Assembly: GCA_937920255.1 (NCBI GenBank)
Contig: CALDSL010000262.1
Location: 1-6,397 of the forward strand
From: an uncultured Anaerolineaceae bacterium
GTDB taxonomy: Bacteria > Chloroflexota > Anaerolineae > Anaerolineales > Anaerolineaceae
Direction of reading: 5' to 3'
Length of the DNA: 6,397 nucleotides
The notes under the pieces are model-generated. The model was not told the DNA's origin and ran no database searches. It saw only the letters and a list, made by a program, of their open reading frames with translations. Of the stretch, positions 1-6,278 are shown in pieces (the first letter of the stretch is position 1; every line of letters starts with the position of its first letter). The position numbers and the translations under genes were made by a program.

Positions 1-42
1 GCCGCGATGAACCGCTACAATGGAGCCCTGCCCAAGGATTAA
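1..42 (+). CDS. pth: Peptidyl-tRNA hydrolase, C-terminal end only (tentative)
   Basis: Frame 1 is open from the window edge to a TAA at 40-42 and encodes 13 residues, AAMNRYNGALPKD. The AAMNRYNG segment resembles the C-terminal helix end of many bacterial peptidyl-tRNA hydrolases, which often end in a similar 'AMNRFNG' sequence. That enzyme releases peptides from prematurely dissociated peptidyl-tRNA in the cytoplasm. pth commonly lies directly upstream of mfd in bacteria, which supports the call. Only five bases separate its stop from the mfd start, so the two are probably co-transcribed. With so few residues visible the identity rests on a short motif plus gene order, and another gene ending by chance in this motif cannot be excluded. 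Confidence 0.5.
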   Translation, partial: AAMNRYNGALPKD

Positions 43-47
43 GCCCT

Positions 48-3000
48 GTGCTCAATGAGATACGATCGCTACCCGCGTATGAGCGGCTGTTGGAAGATGT
101 GAAGAATAATCTCCGGCTGCCTGGTCAGGCGCTGCCGCGCGCAGCCCGCCTGCCGGTGACGGCCGCCCTGCACCACGACCTGTCGCGGCCGGTGCTGCTG
201 TTGACCAACCGCGCCGACCACGCCCTGACCTTGCTGGACGAGCTGGGCTTCTGGTCGCCGCGCAGCCCGCGCCTGCTGTTTCCGGAACCCACGCCGCTGT
301 TTTACGAGCAGGCCAGTTGGGGCAGCGCCACCCGGCGCGACCGGCTGCAGGTGCTGGCCACCCTGGCCACCTATCACATGCCGGGCTGGTCGCGGCCGGA
401 AACCCCGCCGCTGATCATCGCGCCGGTGCGGGCGATCATGGCGCGCACCCTGCCGCGCCGCGAGTTTCTCAAGGCCGCGCGGCTGGTGAAGGTTGGGCAA
501 ACGCTACCGCCCGACAGCCTGCTGCGCTCGTGGGTTGAGATCGGCTACCAGCCCTCCGATGTGGTGGTGGAACCCGGGCAGTTCTCGCGCCGCGGCGGTA
601 TTCTCGACGTGTGGCCGCCGGCCGAACCCTACCCGGCGCGGCTGGATTTCTTCGGCGACGAGCTGGATACCATCCGCCGTTTCGATCCGGCCACCCAGCG
701 CACCATCAAGAACCTCGACCTGCTGCTGGTGACGCCCGCGCGCGAAGTCCTGCCCGGTAAGCTGGAGGGATTGGAAACCCCCGGCGAGGATATGGAGGAG
801 TTCTACCTGCCGCTGGCGCACCCTTCGGTTTCCAGCCTGCTGGATTACCTGCCGGCGCAGTCGCTGGTGTTGGTGGACGATCTGGGCAACCTGGAAGTGG
901 TGGCCAACGAGATCGAGGAACAAGCCGTCAGGCTGCGCCAGGGTAGCATCGCCGAGGGCACCCTGCCCGCCGATTTCCCCATCCCCTACATTTCCTTCTC
1001 CGAGCTGTATGACAGCCTCAGCGGGCATCACTGGCTGGAGCTCGGGCGTTCGACCGCCGGGGAAGATACCTCCGGGCTGGCGGTGCATTTCCAACCCGGG
1101 CCGCGCTTTGGTGGCCGCTTGAAAGCTCTGGTGGATACCATCGCCGAAACATGCATCGAGCCGGTGCGCTTTGTGGTCGTCTCGCGTCAGGTGGCGCGCC
1201 TGAAAGAATTGTGGCAGGAGCGCCGCCACGAGTGCCTGGAGGAAGGCACGCCCGAGTTTGTGGAGGGCACGCTGGCGGAAGGTTGGGTGCTCTCGGACCT
1301 CCCCGGCGGGCGCCGGCTGGAGTTGTTAACCGACAGCGAGATCTTCGGCTGGCAGCGCCCCATGCCGCGCCAGCGACACGCCCCGGCCGCCGAAAGCCCC
1401 GAGGCGGGTTACGCCGACTTCAAACCCGGCGATTGGGTGGTGCACATCGATTATGGTATCGGGCGCTATATTGGCCTGGTACAGCGCAAGCTGGAAGGCG
1501 TGACGCGCGAGTTTCTGGCCATCGAGTACGACCAGGGCGATCAGTTGTTTGTGCCGGTCTACCAGGCCGACCGTCTGAGCCGCTACATCGGCCCCGACGG
1601 CGAAGCGCCAAACGCTACCCGGCTGGGAACCCAGGAATGGCATAACGACAAGCAGCGCGTCAAGACCGCCGTGGAAGACGTGGCCCGCGACCTGGTGGAA
1701 CTTTACGCGCAGCGCCAGGTGGCCCGGGGCTACGCCTTCAAGGAAGACACCGCCTGGCAGCAGGAACTCGAAGCCAGCTTCCCCTACGTCGAAACCGGCG
1801 ACCAGGTCAAAGCCATCGATGCCGTCAAGACCGACATGCAGAGCGACCGCCCCATGGACCGCCTGCTGACCGGCGACGTGGGCTACGGAAAAACCGAAGT
1901 CGCACTGCGCGCAGCCTTCAAGGCGGTGATGGATGGCAAGCAGGTGGCTCTGCTGGTGCCCACCACCGTGCTCGCCCAGCAACACTATGAAACCTTCCAG
2001 CAGCGGTTGGCGGCCTTCCCGGTTTCGGTCGAGATGCTCTCGCGCTTCCGTACCCCCAAGGAGCAGGATAAGATCATCGAACAGCTCGGCGTCGGCGCCG
2101 TGGATATCGTCATCGGCACCCACCGTCTGTTGCAGCCGGATGTGCAGTTCAAAGACCTGGGGCTGGTGATCATCGATGAAGAGCAGCGCTTTGGCGTGAC
2201 CCACAAGGAGTATCTCAAGCGCCTGCGCACCGAGGTGGATGTGCTGACCCTGACTGCCACGCCCATCCCGCGCACGCTGTACATGGCGCTGACCGGGGTG
2301 CGCGACATTTCCACCATCAACACCCCGCCGGAAGAGCGCCTGCCGATCGTCACCCACATTGGCCCGTACTCGCCCAACCTGGTGCGCCAGGCGATCCTGC
2401 GCGAGCTGGAGCGCGGCGGGCAGGTGTTCTTTGTGCATAACCGCGTGCAGACCATCGAGGCCATGAAGCACCATCTCAACAAGCTGGTACCAGAGGCGCG
2501 CATTGGCATTGGCCACGGACAGATGCATGAAACCCAACTGGCGCAGGTGATGCACCAGTTCACGCATGGCGAGATCGACGTGCTGCTGTGCACCTCGATC
2601 ATCGAATCCGGGCTGGACATTCCCAACGCCAATACCCTCATTGTCGACCGCGCCGATACCTTCGGGCTGGCGCAGCTCTACCAGCTCCGCGGCAGGGTGG
2701 GGCGCGGCGCGCAGCGCGCCTACGCCTACTTCTTCCGCCACCGCAAAAAAGCGCCCACCGTCGAAGGCCAGGAGCGCATGGAAGTCATCGCCGAGAACAC
2801 TCAGCTCGGCGCGGGTTATTCCATCGCCATGCGCGACCTGGAAATGCGCGGCGCAGGTGAGTTGCTGGGCACGCGCCAGCACGGGTACATTGCTTCGGTA
2901 GGGTTTCACCTGTACACGCGCATGCTGTCTCAGGCCGTGCGCCAGTTGCGCAGCGTGCTGGGGCTGCCCGCCCCGGCGCTGGACAAGCTGAACGGCAAAG

Positions 3001-3434
3001 AGGGCCACCTGCCGGTCAACGTGGATCTGCCCATGTCGGTTGGCATCCCGGTCGAATACATCCACGACCAGAACATGCGCCTGCAGCTCTACCGCAGGCT
3101 GGCGGATTTGCAGAACGAAGACGACGTCCAGGCGCTGGCCGACGAGCTGCTCGACCGTTTTGGTCCGCTGCCGGAGGAAGTCAGCAATCTGCTGTTCCAG
3201 ATGCGGGTCAAGATGCGCGCCGAATTGAGCGGTCTAAGCTCGGTCTCGGTGGAGAACCAGCAGATTGTGCTGCGCTTCCAGCCGCTACCCGAGGGCGTGC
3301 AGGCGCGCAGCCTGCCCAACATCGGCTACGGCACGCGTACCGGCAAGAACTCGTACTGGATGCCGCTGCACCTAGAGGGGCAGGATTGGCGCGAGCGCCT
3401 GTTGGATGTCCTTTCTGCTATAATGACGCTATGA
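48..3434 (+). CDS. mfd: Transcription-repair coupling factor Mfd
   Basis: Encodes 1128 residues, close to the roughly 1150 usual for Mfd. This cytoplasmic ATP-driven translocase pushes lesion-stalled RNA polymerase off DNA and recruits UvrA for nucleotide excision repair. Visible parts in order: a UvrB-like N-terminal module with GGILDVWP at 183-190; the RNA-polymerase-interacting domain from about 458 (FKPGDWVVH, then DYGIGRY) to about 535; RecG-like helicase motifs with Walker A GDVGYGKT at 609-616, DEEQ at 710-713, TATPIPRT at 736-743 and RGRVGR at 881-886; the TRG translocation motif at about 916-941 (LGAGYSIAMRDLEMRGAGE); and the C-terminal autoinhibitory domain from about 1000. No key residue appears to be missing. 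The start is GTG at 48, with AAGGA at 34-38 nine bases upstream; the nearby ATG at 55 is out of frame. The 3' end overlaps the next gene through ATGA and carries that gene's putative promoter. Confidence 0.98.
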   Translation: MLNEIRSLPAYERLLEDVKNNLRLPGQALPRAARLPVTAALHHDLSRPVLLLTNRADHALTLLDELGFWSPRSPRLLFPEPTPLFYEQASWGSATRRDRLQVLATLATYHMPGWSRPETPPLIIAPVRAIMARTLPRREFLKAARLVKVGQTLPPDSLLRSWVEIGYQPSDVVVEPGQFSRRGGILDVWPPAEPYPARLDFFGDELDTIRRFDPATQRTIKNLDLLLVTPAREVLPGKLEGLETPGEDMEEFYLPLAHPSVSSLLDYLPAQSLVLVDDLGNLEVVANEIEEQAVRLRQGSIAEGTLPADFPIPYISFSELYDSLSGHHWLELGRSTAGEDTSGLAVHFQPGPRFGGRLKALVDTIAETCIEPVRFVVVSRQVARLKELWQERRHECLEEGTPEFVEGTLAEGWVLSDLPGGRRLELLTDSEIFGWQRPMPRQRHAPAAESPEAGYADFKPGDWVVHIDYGIGRYIGLVQRKLEGVTREFLAIEYDQGDQLFVPVYQADRLSRYIGPDGEAPNATRLGTQEWHNDKQRVKTAVEDVARDLVELYAQRQVARGYAFKEDTAWQQELEASFPYVETGDQVKAIDAVKTDMQSDRPMDRLLTGDVGYGKTEVALRAAFKAVMDGKQVALLVPTTVLAQQHYETFQQRLAAFPVSVEMLSRFRTPKEQDKIIEQLGVGAVDIVIGTHRLLQPDVQFKDLGLVIIDEEQRFGVTHKEYLKRLRTEVDVLTLTATPIPRTLYMALTGVRDISTINTPPEERLPIVTHIGPYSPNLVRQAILRELERGGQVFFVHNRVQTIEAMKHHLNKLVPEARIGIGHGQMHETQLAQVMHQFTHGEIDVLLCTSIIESGLDIPNANTLIVDRADTFGLAQLYQLRGRVGRGAQRAYAYFFRHRKKAPTVEGQERMEVIAENTQLGAGYSIAMRDLEMRGAGELLGTRQHGYIASVGFHLYTRMLSQAVRQLRSVLGLPAPALDKLNGKEGHLPVNVDLPMSVGIPVEYIHDQNMRLQLYRRLADLQNEDDVQALADELLDRFGPLPEEVSNLLFQMRVKMRAELSGLSSVSVENQQIVLRFQPLPEGVQARSLPNIGYGTRTGKNSYWMPLHLEGQDWRERLLDVLSAIMTL
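3416..3424 (+). promoter_or_regulatory. Extended -10 promoter for the response regulator, predicted leaderless start
   Basis: TGCTATAAT is a perfect extended -10 element: TGn at 3416-3418 followed by the consensus hexamer TATAAT at 3419-3424. Six bases (3425-3430) separate the hexamer from A3431, the usual distance to +1, so transcription would begin on the first base of the regulator's ATG. No good -35 hexamer is seen 16-18 bases upstream, which is compatible with an extended -10 promoter. There is also no Shine-Dalgarno sequence close upstream of the ATG, which fits leaderless translation. The element lies inside the final codons of mfd, so a chance match remains possible, but an exact TATAAT in such GC-rich coding sequence is conspicuous. 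Confidence 0.6.
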
Positions 3435-4126
3435 CCTCGATCCTCGTTATTGAAGATGAGCAGGAACTGGCACAGGTACTGCGCTCGTACCTGGAAAAAG
3501 CCGGATACACCGTGTCCACCGCGTACCGCGGGGATTTGGGGTTGACTGCCTGGGAACGGCAAAAACCCGACTTGGTGATTTTGGATCTCAACCTGCCCGG
3601 GCTGGATGGCCTGCATGTGGCTCGCGAGATCCGCCGGCAGGCAAACACGCCGCTGATCATGGTCACGGCGCGCGTGGGCGAATCAGACAGGTTACTGGGT
3701 TTGGAACTGGGCGCGGACGATTACATCGTCAAGCCATATTCCCCACGCGAGGTCGTGGCGCGCGTCAAAGCCGTGCTACGCCGCTCCAGCCCGGAAGCGC
3801 AGGCCGCGCAGCGCTGGCAGTCGGGCGACCTGCTGGTGGATCAGGCATCGCATAGCGTTTCGCGCGGCGGTGAGCCGGTCGATTTGACCCCCACCGAGTT
3901 CAACTTGCTTGCGGCGCTCATCTCGCAGCCCGGGCGGGTGTTCACGCGCCTGCAGTTGCTCGAGGCGGTGCAAGGCGCCGCTCCCGGTGCGGCGTACGAC
4001 GGTTACGAACGCAGCATCGACGCGCATATCAAGAATCTGCGCGCCAAAGTTGAGCGCGACCCGCGCCAGCCGCATTACGTGGAAACCGTCTTCGGCGTGG
4101 GCTATCGTTTTCGGAAGGAAGGATAG
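3431..4126 (+). CDS. OmpR/PhoB-family DNA-binding response regulator
   Basis: A 231-residue two-domain transcription factor, normal length for the family. The receiver domain (about 3-118) has the acidic pair E8/D9, phospho-acceptor D52 in VILDLNLPG, T79 and K101 in the KPY motif, so it should be phosphorylatable. The C-terminal winged helix (about 130-229) contains DLTPTEFNLLAAL, a recognition-helix region ERSIDAHIKNLRAKVE at 193-208 and the closing GVGYRF hairpin. It presumably binds promoter DNA after phosphorylation by the kinase encoded just downstream. The ATG at 3431 is chosen because the receiver fold begins at once (MTSILVIEDE); the frame stays open to an ATG at 3386, but that only adds 15 unrelated residues. 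The start overlaps the mfd stop by four bases, which would allow translational coupling, while an extended -10 element points to separate leaderless transcription. It is similar in style to BaeR-type regulators, but no target can be assigned. Confidence 0.96.
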   Translation: MTSILVIEDEQELAQVLRSYLEKAGYTVSTAYRGDLGLTAWERQKPDLVILDLNLPGLDGLHVAREIRRQANTPLIMVTARVGESDRLLGLELGADDYIVKPYSPREVVARVKAVLRRSSPEAQAAQRWQSGDLLVDQASHSVSRGGEPVDLTPTEFNLLAALISQPGRVFTRLQLLEAVQGAAPGAAYDGYERSIDAHIKNLRAKVERDPRQPHYVETVFGVGYRFRKEG

Positions 4127-4143
4127 CCGGGCGCTCCGCCCGG
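4127..4143 (+). promoter_or_regulatory. Perfect inverted repeat (hairpin) between regulator and kinase genes
   Basis: CCGGGCG at 4127-4133 and CGCCCGG at 4137-4143 are exact reverse complements separated by a 3-base CTC loop. The stem is almost all G-C and begins on the base after the regulator's TAG stop. No T-run follows, so it is not a classic intrinsic terminator. In mRNA it could stabilise the upstream message, make ribosomes or polymerase pause, or reduce kinase expression relative to the regulator. The structure is seen directly; any function is inferred. Confidence 0.6.
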
Positions 4144-4170
4144 TATATCGGCATACTGCGGGTGGCAACG

Positions 4171-5544
4171 ATGAATATGCGTACGCGGTTAACGCTCACA
4201 TATTTGCTGGTCGGTCTGGTGGCCATTATCAGCGTGATCATCTTCGCTGGCCTGGATACCCGCCGCCAGGTGCAGCAATACATGTTCCGCGGCGGCATGG
4301 TCGGCGCGGAAGCGCTAGTGGAGCGGCTGGAAGATTTCTACGGCGAAAACCAGACCTGGGACGGCGTCGATAGCCTGTTCCGTGGCGGTCAGATGCGCCC
4401 GGGGATGATGATGGTCACACGCCAGCGTATCCAGATCGTGGATGCGCAGGGAAACCTGTATTACGACAATGACCAGCGCGGCTACAGCCTGCCGCAATTC
4501 ACCGCGCGCAAGCTGGAAGACGGCATCGTGCTGCAAAACACCGCCGGCGACACGGTCGGCTATCTGTTCGTGGACGGCGGCGGTAACGCGCGCAACCTGG
4601 ATGCCAACCCGCTCCTCCAGCGTCTCAACAGCGCCGGACTGCGCGCCGCGGCGGTAGCTCTGGTGCTGGCGTTTGTCACCGCGCTGATCCTCTCCGACCG
4701 CTTCCTGCGCCCGGTGCAGCATATGACCCGCGCCGCCGAGAAACTGGCGGCGGGCGATCTGAACCAGCGCGTGCCGGTGCAGGGGCAGGATGAATTCGCC
4801 GCCCTGGCCGCCACCTTCAACGTGATGACCGAGTCGCTGCAGCATTCCGAGGAGCGCCGGCGCTCGATGACCGCCGATATCGCCCACGAACTGCGCACGC
4901 CGCTCTCGGTGCAGCGCGCGCAGATCGAAGCCATGCAGGACGGCATCTACCCCATCAACAACGAGAATCTACAGACCGTCCTCGAGCAGAACGAGTTGCT
5001 GGTACGGTTGGTGGAAGATCTGCGCACCCTGGCCCTGGCGGATGATAACGAGTTAACGCTGGACCTGACCAGCATTTCTGTTCCCAACCTGATCGACCGC
5101 ATCATCGAGCGCTTCCGCGCCGTGGCCGAAAACCGCAAGGTCCGCCTGGAGGCCGAGCTGGTGACCGCCGCCGGGGCTGAATGCCCCAAGTTGTGGGCCG
5201 ACCCGATCCGCCTGGAGCAGATTCTGAACAACCTGATGTCCAACGCGCTGCGCTACACGCCCGAGGGCGGGTACGTTTCGCTGCGCGTCTCGTGTGACGA
5301 GAAGGAAGTGCTGATCAGCGTGCGCGACACCGGCCCGGGCATCCAACCTGATATGCTACCGCACGTTTTCGAGCGTTTCTACCGCGCCGACAGCAGCCGC
5401 AACCGCGAAGAAGGCGGCAGCGGTCTGGGGCTGGCCATCGCTCGCCAGCTTGCGCGCGCCCACGAGGGCTCGCTGGACGCGGGCAACCACCCCGACGGCG
5501 GCGCCATCTTCACCCTGCGCCTGCCCGTGCGCCAGGGAGAATGA
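4171..5544 (+). CDS. Membrane sensor histidine kinase (HAMP/HisKA/HATPase)
   Basis: A 457-residue kinase that should autophosphorylate and pass phosphate to D52 of the regulator encoded just upstream. Seen in order: a first transmembrane helix at about 8-28; an extracytoplasmic sensor region of about 125 residues; a second transmembrane helix at about 155-175; a HAMP linker at about 176-227; the phospho-acceptor H239 in DIAHELRTPLS; an N-box with N354 and N358 in LNNLMSNALRYTP; a G1 box DTGPGI at 386-391; an F-box FERFYR at 400-405; and a G2 box GGSGLGLAI at 415-423. All catalytic elements look intact. The HisKA region resembles BaeS/ResE-type kinases. The ATG at 4171 is preferred because GGGTGG ends five bases upstream; an in-frame GTG at 4162 would add three residues and has poorer upstream sequence. 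The sensor region holds a cluster of methionines (75, 79-81) and a VDAQGNLYYD segment reminiscent of PAS-like sensor folds. The stimulus is unknown. Confidence 0.95.
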   Translation: MNMRTRLTLTYLLVGLVAIISVIIFAGLDTRRQVQQYMFRGGMVGAEALVERLEDFYGENQTWDGVDSLFRGGQMRPGMMMVTRQRIQIVDAQGNLYYDNDQRGYSLPQFTARKLEDGIVLQNTAGDTVGYLFVDGGGNARNLDANPLLQRLNSAGLRAAAVALVLAFVTALILSDRFLRPVQHMTRAAEKLAAGDLNQRVPVQGQDEFAALAATFNVMTESLQHSEERRRSMTADIAHELRTPLSVQRAQIEAMQDGIYPINNENLQTVLEQNELLVRLVEDLRTLALADDNELTLDLTSISVPNLIDRIIERFRAVAENRKVRLEAELVTAAGAECPKLWADPIRLEQILNNLMSNALRYTPEGGYVSLRVSCDEKEVLISVRDTGPGIQPDMLPHVFERFYRADSSRNREEGGSGLGLAIARQLARAHEGSLDAGNHPDGGAIFTLRLPVRQGE

Positions 5545-5565
5545 TATTCAAATTTATTAACGAAC

Positions 5566-5586
5566 TGGCCGTTTGGCTATTCTCTT
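5566..5586 (+). terminator. Possible weak intrinsic terminator after the kinase gene
   Basis: TGGCC (5566-5570) can pair with GGCTA (5575-5579), with one G-U pair, across a GTTT loop; it is followed by the pyrimidine-rich TTCTCTT (5580-5586). It lies 21 bases past the kinase stop, where a unit end would be expected. The stem is only five pairs and the tail is interrupted by two C residues, so it would be inefficient. The same bases also form an operator-like dyad, an alternative reading. Confidence 0.3.
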
Positions 5587-5599
5587 AGATCATGCGACG

Positions 5600-5608
5600 T
5601 GATAGAAT
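5600..5608 (+). promoter_or_regulatory. Putative extended -10 promoter for the lipoprotein-uvrB unit
   Basis: TGATAGAAT combines TGn (5600-5602) with TAGAAT (5603-5608), one mismatch from TATAAT. The predicted start is near 5615, giving an 18-base leader that contains GGAGG at 5623-5627 in front of the ATG at 5633. No convincing -35 hexamer is found at 16-18 bases, as for the other extended -10 element in this window. A second candidate hexamer, TATATT at 5610-5615, lacks the TGn extension and a good -35. The AT-rich setting raises the chance of a spurious match, but a promoter is expected here after 88 bases without a gene. Confidence 0.5.
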
Positions 5609-5632
5609 TTATATTCGATCGCGGAGGTTTCG

Positions 5633-6262
5633 ATGCAACGCAAGCTTGTGCTTCTGGTGATTCTCGGCTCCATCTTCATGATCATCGCGGCCTGTTCCGC
5701 CGTGACTGGCGCGGCCACGCCCACGCCCGACGCAACCCGCATCAGCGAAATCATGCAGGCCACGGTGGATATGCTCCAGTCCACCATCACTGCCGCTGAA
5801 GCCAACGGCAAGGCCACCGCCGACGCCTGGATGACCCAGGTGGCGGCCACCGGTCAGCCACAGGAACCTCCGGCGCAGCAGGTGCCCACCGAGGAACTGC
5901 TGCCTGGTTCGGTCAGCGGCCAGCTTTCCTACCCATCCGAGATGATCCCGGCACTGCGACTGGTGTTATGGAACGTTGAGGATGGAACCTACCTGACCAT
6001 GGAAGTGCCGCAAGACACCTTCGAGTACCGCTGGGAAGATGTGCCGGCCGGGCATTATCAGCTTGTGGCGTATCTGCGCAACGCTGACACCGGCGGTTTC
6101 GCGGGCGGGTATTCCAAAGCGGTGCCGTGCGGCCTGTCGGTCGACTGTAACGACCACAGCCTGATTGTGTTCGAAGTGCGCCCCGGGGAAGAGACCAGCG
6201 GTATAAATCCCGGCGATTGGTACGCTCCCGCTGGAGCATTTCCGGCGGACCCGACCCGGTAG
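5633..6262 (+). CDS. Secreted lipoprotein with Thr-Pro linker and uncharacterised C-terminal module
   Basis: A 209-residue predicted lipoprotein of unknown function. It starts with a type II signal peptide: positive QRK, a hydrophobic stretch at 5-18, and lipobox IAAC with C21 as the lipidated residue, so the mature protein should be anchored on the outer face of the cytoplasmic membrane. Next come a short TPTPDAT linker (about 30-35), an Ala-rich probable helix (about 36-72) and a Pro/Gln-rich spacer (73-92). The remainder (about 93-205) looks like a compact beta-sandwich: VSGQLSYPSE, a VPAGHYQLVAYLRN segment typical of carboxypeptidase-regulatory-like or transthyretin-like folds, C166 and C172 flanking GLSVD, and the ending NPGDWYAPAGAFP. 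The two cysteines could form a disulfide. The start is well supported by GGAGG five bases upstream of the ATG. uvrB follows after 16 bases, suggesting co-transcription. I recall similar modules in Anaerolineae proteins but cannot name a characterised family. Confidence 0.9.
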   Translation: MQRKLVLLVILGSIFMIIAACSAVTGAATPTPDATRISEIMQATVDMLQSTITAAEANGKATADAWMTQVAATGQPQEPPAQQVPTEELLPGSVSGQLSYPSEMIPALRLVLWNVEDGTYLTMEVPQDTFEYRWEDVPAGHYQLVAYLRNADTGGFAGGYSKAVPCGLSVDCNDHSLIVFEVRPGEETSGINPGDWYAPAGAFPADPTR

Positions 6263-6278
6263 AGATGAGGGATAGAGC

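Noticed and set aside
16..21. TACAAT as a -10 hexamer for mfd
   Set aside because: It falls in codons of the upstream gene, has no TGn extension, and any -35 would lie outside the window, so it cannot be assessed.
504..1229. A 241-codon open frame on the minus strand opposite the 5' part of mfd
   Set aside because: Same reasoning: antisense shadow within mfd, with no domain pattern.
1326..3065. A 579-codon open frame on the minus strand opposite mfd
   Set aside because: It lies wholly within the well-supported mfd gene, its translation shows no recognisable motif and is rich in His, Gln, Val and Ala as expected for the antisense of GC-rich coding DNA. It is a codon-bias shadow.
3386..3430. 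Upstream ATG extension of the response regulator by 15 residues
   Set aside because: The added residues overlap mfd and do not belong to the receiver fold, which starts directly at the ATG at 3431.
4162..4170. GTG at 4162 as start of the histidine kinase
   Set aside because: It is in frame but has weak upstream sequence, whereas ATG 4171 has GGGTGG at suitable spacing. The difference is only three residues and is not certain.
6202..6207. TATAAA inside the lipoprotein gene as a promoter for uvrB
   Set aside because: No TGn extension and no plausible -35 at 16-18 bases; it codes for ordinary residues of the lipoprotein. It cannot be excluded without a transcription-start map.
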